A stretch of 7,032 nucleotides of DNA from contig CANEKB010000056.1 in the NCBI GenBank assembly GCA_947427985.1, forward strand, positions 1 through 7,032. Direction: 5' to 3'. Origin of the DNA: an uncultured Candidatus Saccharibacteria bacterium (GTDB lineage Bacteria > Patescibacteriota > Saccharimonadia > Saccharimonadales > Saccharimonadaceae). Of the stretch, positions 5,837 through 7,032 are shown piece after piece. Below the pieces are notes generated by a model. That model worked only from the letters and a program-made list of their open reading frames with translations. It was not told the DNA's origin and ran no database searches. Both the position numbers and the translations under genes were made by a program. Numbering within the stretch: position 1 is the stretch's first letter; every line of letters starts with the position of its first letter.

Positions 5837-5865
5837 ATTATAGCATACTTTGCTATAACTATAAA
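5837..5865 (-). promoter_or_regulatory. galU promoter with overlapping inverted repeat
   Basis: On the minus strand there is TATAAT (5842-5837) with TGC just upstream, an extended -10, and TTTATA 17 bp further upstream as a weak -35. TTATAGCA (5838-5845) and TGCTATAA (5851-5858) form a perfect 8-bp inverted repeat around a 5-base gap overlying the -10 and spacer, which could be an operator. Confidence 0.65.
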
Positions 5866-5893
5866 TAGCTACGAATGAAACCTCCGAGACACA

Positions 5894-6529
5894 CTAAGCT
5901 TTTTTCTTGCTAGTCTTAACACCGTTCTTGCGACGCGCCGCAACTGCCTTTTTACCGGCCTCGGAGCGAGCTTCGCGGTCTTCGATCTGTTGGCTACGAT
6001 TGTGTACGCCATAGATCAAACTTGCTATTCCAAGCACTAGCATATAAGCGCCGAAGAAGCGTACGAAGTCGATATTCGGCAAATGGCCAGAGTTGAAGAT
6101 AATGAAGCCAAAAATCACACCGCAAACTCCGCAGAGAACCCAAATGAATCGATCGGTCGGGTCAATGGTAGTACGAAAACCGATCAGAAGCTCGAAAACG
6201 CCACGGAGCGCAGTATATGCTGCGAGCAAGGCCAAGTGCCAAGCCATCGTCTTTTCTGATAGGACGAGTAGCGCAATACCGAAAGCCGCATCAAACAATG
6301 CCACAAGCGTCGATACCAGCCAGCCATCTTGACGACGACTCCGGTAGAGTGAGTTGGCGAACTCGACTACCGCCAACGCGAGCAATGAGATTCCGATCAC
6401 CGGAATCAACGCACTAGGGCTCTCATCACCAGTAAATAACGTCACGCAACCAAAAAATAACGTGATTACGCCTTGAAAAATAAATACTAACCAGTGGCTA
6501 TCAATATACTTCCGCTTTATATGCGCCAT
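5894..6529 (-). CDS. HdeD/DUF308 family six-helix membrane protein
   Basis: 211 residues with six hydrophobic helices (about 12-32, 39-61, 69-88, 94-117, 126-147 and 151-174) and an uncleaved basic C-terminal tail ending KTSKKKA. Helix spacing, short loops and the repeated Gly-rich helix pairs (FQGVITLFFG, FDAAFGIALL, CGVIFGFIIF) fit the DUF308 repeat of HdeD, a protein linked to acid resistance in E. coli (about 190 residues). Its molecular activity is not established, and transfer of the acid role is not warranted. The start is supported by AGGAGA seven bases upstream. galU follows 82 bp downstream with no hairpin/T-run terminator between, so read-through into galU is possible beside galU's own promoter. 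The gene is divergent from the AbrB-like gene. Confidence 0.8.
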   Translation of the reverse strand: MAHIKRKYIDSHWLVFIFQGVITLFFGCVTLFTGDESPSALIPVIGISLLALAVVEFANSLYRSRRQDGWLVSTLVALFDAAFGIALLVLSEKTMAWHLALLAAYTALRGVFELLIGFRTTIDPTDRFIWVLCGVCGVIFGFIIFNSGHLPNIDFVRFFGAYMLVLGIASLIYGVHNRSQQIEDREARSEAGKKAVAARRKNGVKTSKKKA

Positions 6530-6549
6530 AATTTTCTCCTATTTACCTT

Positions 6550-6558
6550 ATTGTAACA
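6550..6558 (-). promoter_or_regulatory. Extended -10 upstream of the HdeD-family gene
   Basis: On the minus strand this reads TGTTACAAT: TGn followed by TACAAT. No convincing -35 is found 17 bp upstream (TACTAA). Transcription would begin near 6543, leaving a leader of about 14 bases that contains the AGGAGA ribosome binding site. Confidence 0.5.
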
Positions 6559-6597
6559 TACATTAGCGGTTTTTAGTAGCAATAATCATAAATGTTA

Positions 6598-6626
6598 TTG
6601 ACTTTTTGGCAAAAGTGTGCTAGAAT
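6598..6626 (+). promoter_or_regulatory. Promoter of the AbrB-like regulator gene
   Basis: TTGACT (6598-6603), a 17-bp spacer and TAGAAT (6621-6626) preceded by TGC. The stretch AAAGTGTGCTAGAATG closely matches AAAGTGTGATACAATG in the JAMM-gene promoter. Transcription should start near 6633, giving a leader of about 63 bases. Confidence 0.8.
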
Positions 6627-6658
6627 GATGGTAACTGCAGGTTCTTGCGGTAGATTTT

Positions 6659-6674
6659 TGAGGCATATGCCTCA
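6659..6674. promoter_or_regulatory. Perfect 16-bp palindrome in the AbrB-like gene leader
   Basis: TGAGGCATATGCCTCA is perfectly self-complementary with no loop, so it suits a dimeric DNA-binding protein better than an RNA hairpin. It sits between the predicted transcription start and the ribosome binding site GGAGGGT (6684-6690), the right place for an autoregulatory or roadblock operator. Confidence 0.5.
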
Positions 6675-6695
6675 GGACATTATGGAGGGTGTAGT

Positions 6696-7032
6696 ATGAC
6701 GACGACCAATATTAGCGGACAGACCTATTTTCGCGCCCGTATCGACGATCTCGGGAGAATAACGGTCCCTAAGCCACTCCGGGACGCTCTAGGAATCGTA
6801 AAGGGTGCAATCTTAGAGATTGGCAGTGGTATCACTGAAGACGGTAGGCCTTGCGCCGTAATGTGCAAGCACGAAGCTCGGGATAACATCCAGGACCAGC
6901 TCGCGGTTTTAGCCCACTCAATTGATGAACTGTCTACTGCGACAAACTTACCGCTGGCGCAGGTCAATGACCTGCGAGCACAGATTGCCCAAATACAGAA
7001 GATTCTGACAACCCCCTACGAAGAGAACGAGT
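6696..7032 (+). CDS. AbrB/MazE-fold transcriptional regulator, 3' end beyond the window
   Basis: 112 codons are visible from ATG 6696 (GGAGGGT six bases upstream), open at the right edge. Residues 11-42 read YFRARIDDLGRITVPKPLRD, then ALGIVKGAILEI, the swapped-hairpin AbrB/SpoVT/MazE DNA-binding fold (compare VDELGRVVIPIELRRTLGI in AbrB). Residues 58-105 form a long predicted amphipathic helix with heptad-like hydrophobics (LAVLAHSIDEL, VNDLRAQIAQIQKIL), probably a dimerisation coiled coil. No toxin gene can be seen next to it within the window, so a free-standing regulator is more likely than an antitoxin, but the downstream side is cut off. The promoter is strong and the leader carries a palindrome, which suggests autoregulation. 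Confidence 0.85.
   Translation, partial: MTTTNISGQTYFRARIDDLGRITVPKPLRDALGIVKGAILEIGSGITEDGRPCAVMCKHEARDNIQDQLAVLAHSIDELSTATNLPLAQVNDLRAQIAQIQKILTTPYEENE

Noticed and set aside
5812..5838. ATG at 5838 as the galU start, adding nine residues
   Set aside because: That codon overlaps the promoter -10, and the added residues contain the AAGGAG that serves the internal ATG at 5811.

Overview
The window looks like chromosomal DNA from a small-genome bacterium of the candidate phyla radiation, most likely a Saccharibacteria (TM7) relative. This is an inference. It rests on the GalU-type enzyme with its unusual DAGFASR nucleotide loop, the FISUMP-type surface-protein tails (ending in W-G-F-S-L-R-C-L-A), compact operons and standard-code reading frames. 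No rRNA or tRNA gene is present to settle the taxonomy.

Layout: (1) Bases 1-2817, minus strand, hold 939 codons of dnaE (replicative DNA polymerase III alpha). The gene runs off the left edge. All three polymerase aspartates and an apparently intact PHP metal site are visible. An extended -10 box sits so close to the ATG that the mRNA may be leaderless. (2) Bases 2818-3640 are an accessory-looking island without a complete gene. It holds two promoterless C-terminal fragments of FISUMP-type surface proteins lying head to head, as an inverted repeat with a perfectly conserved 35-bp outer arm and a 15-bp inner arm. A strongly structured RNA-like element follows (28-position closing stem at 3408-3539), and a short inverted repeat flanks the whole segment. 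(3) Bases 3676-4392, plus strand, encode a membrane-anchored protein with a complete JAMM/RadC-like metalloprotease motif, driven by a near-consensus promoter. It ends at a hairpin shared with the convergent operon. (4) Bases 4490-6529, minus strand, hold a six-helix HdeD/DUF308 membrane protein, a GalU-like UTP-glucose-1-phosphate uridylyltransferase with its own promoter, and, 23 bp behind galU, a small membrane protein with a charged Ala-rich coiled coil. (5) Bases 6696-7032, plus strand, start an AbrB/MazE-fold regulator with a C-terminal helix. It has a strong promoter and a perfect 16-bp palindrome in its leader, is divergent from hdeD, and is open at the right edge.

The ordinary genes cover replication, nucleotide-sugar supply for the cell envelope, and membrane proteins. 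The part most worth attention is 2830-3640: inverted surface-protein tail cassettes with conserved borders and divergent middles, next to a structured RNA and a membrane JAMM protein. This resembles remnants or silent cassettes of a surface-antigen diversification locus (recombinational shuffling, gene conversion, or a DGR-type variable region). No recombinase or reverse transcriptase is in view, so that remains a hypothesis.
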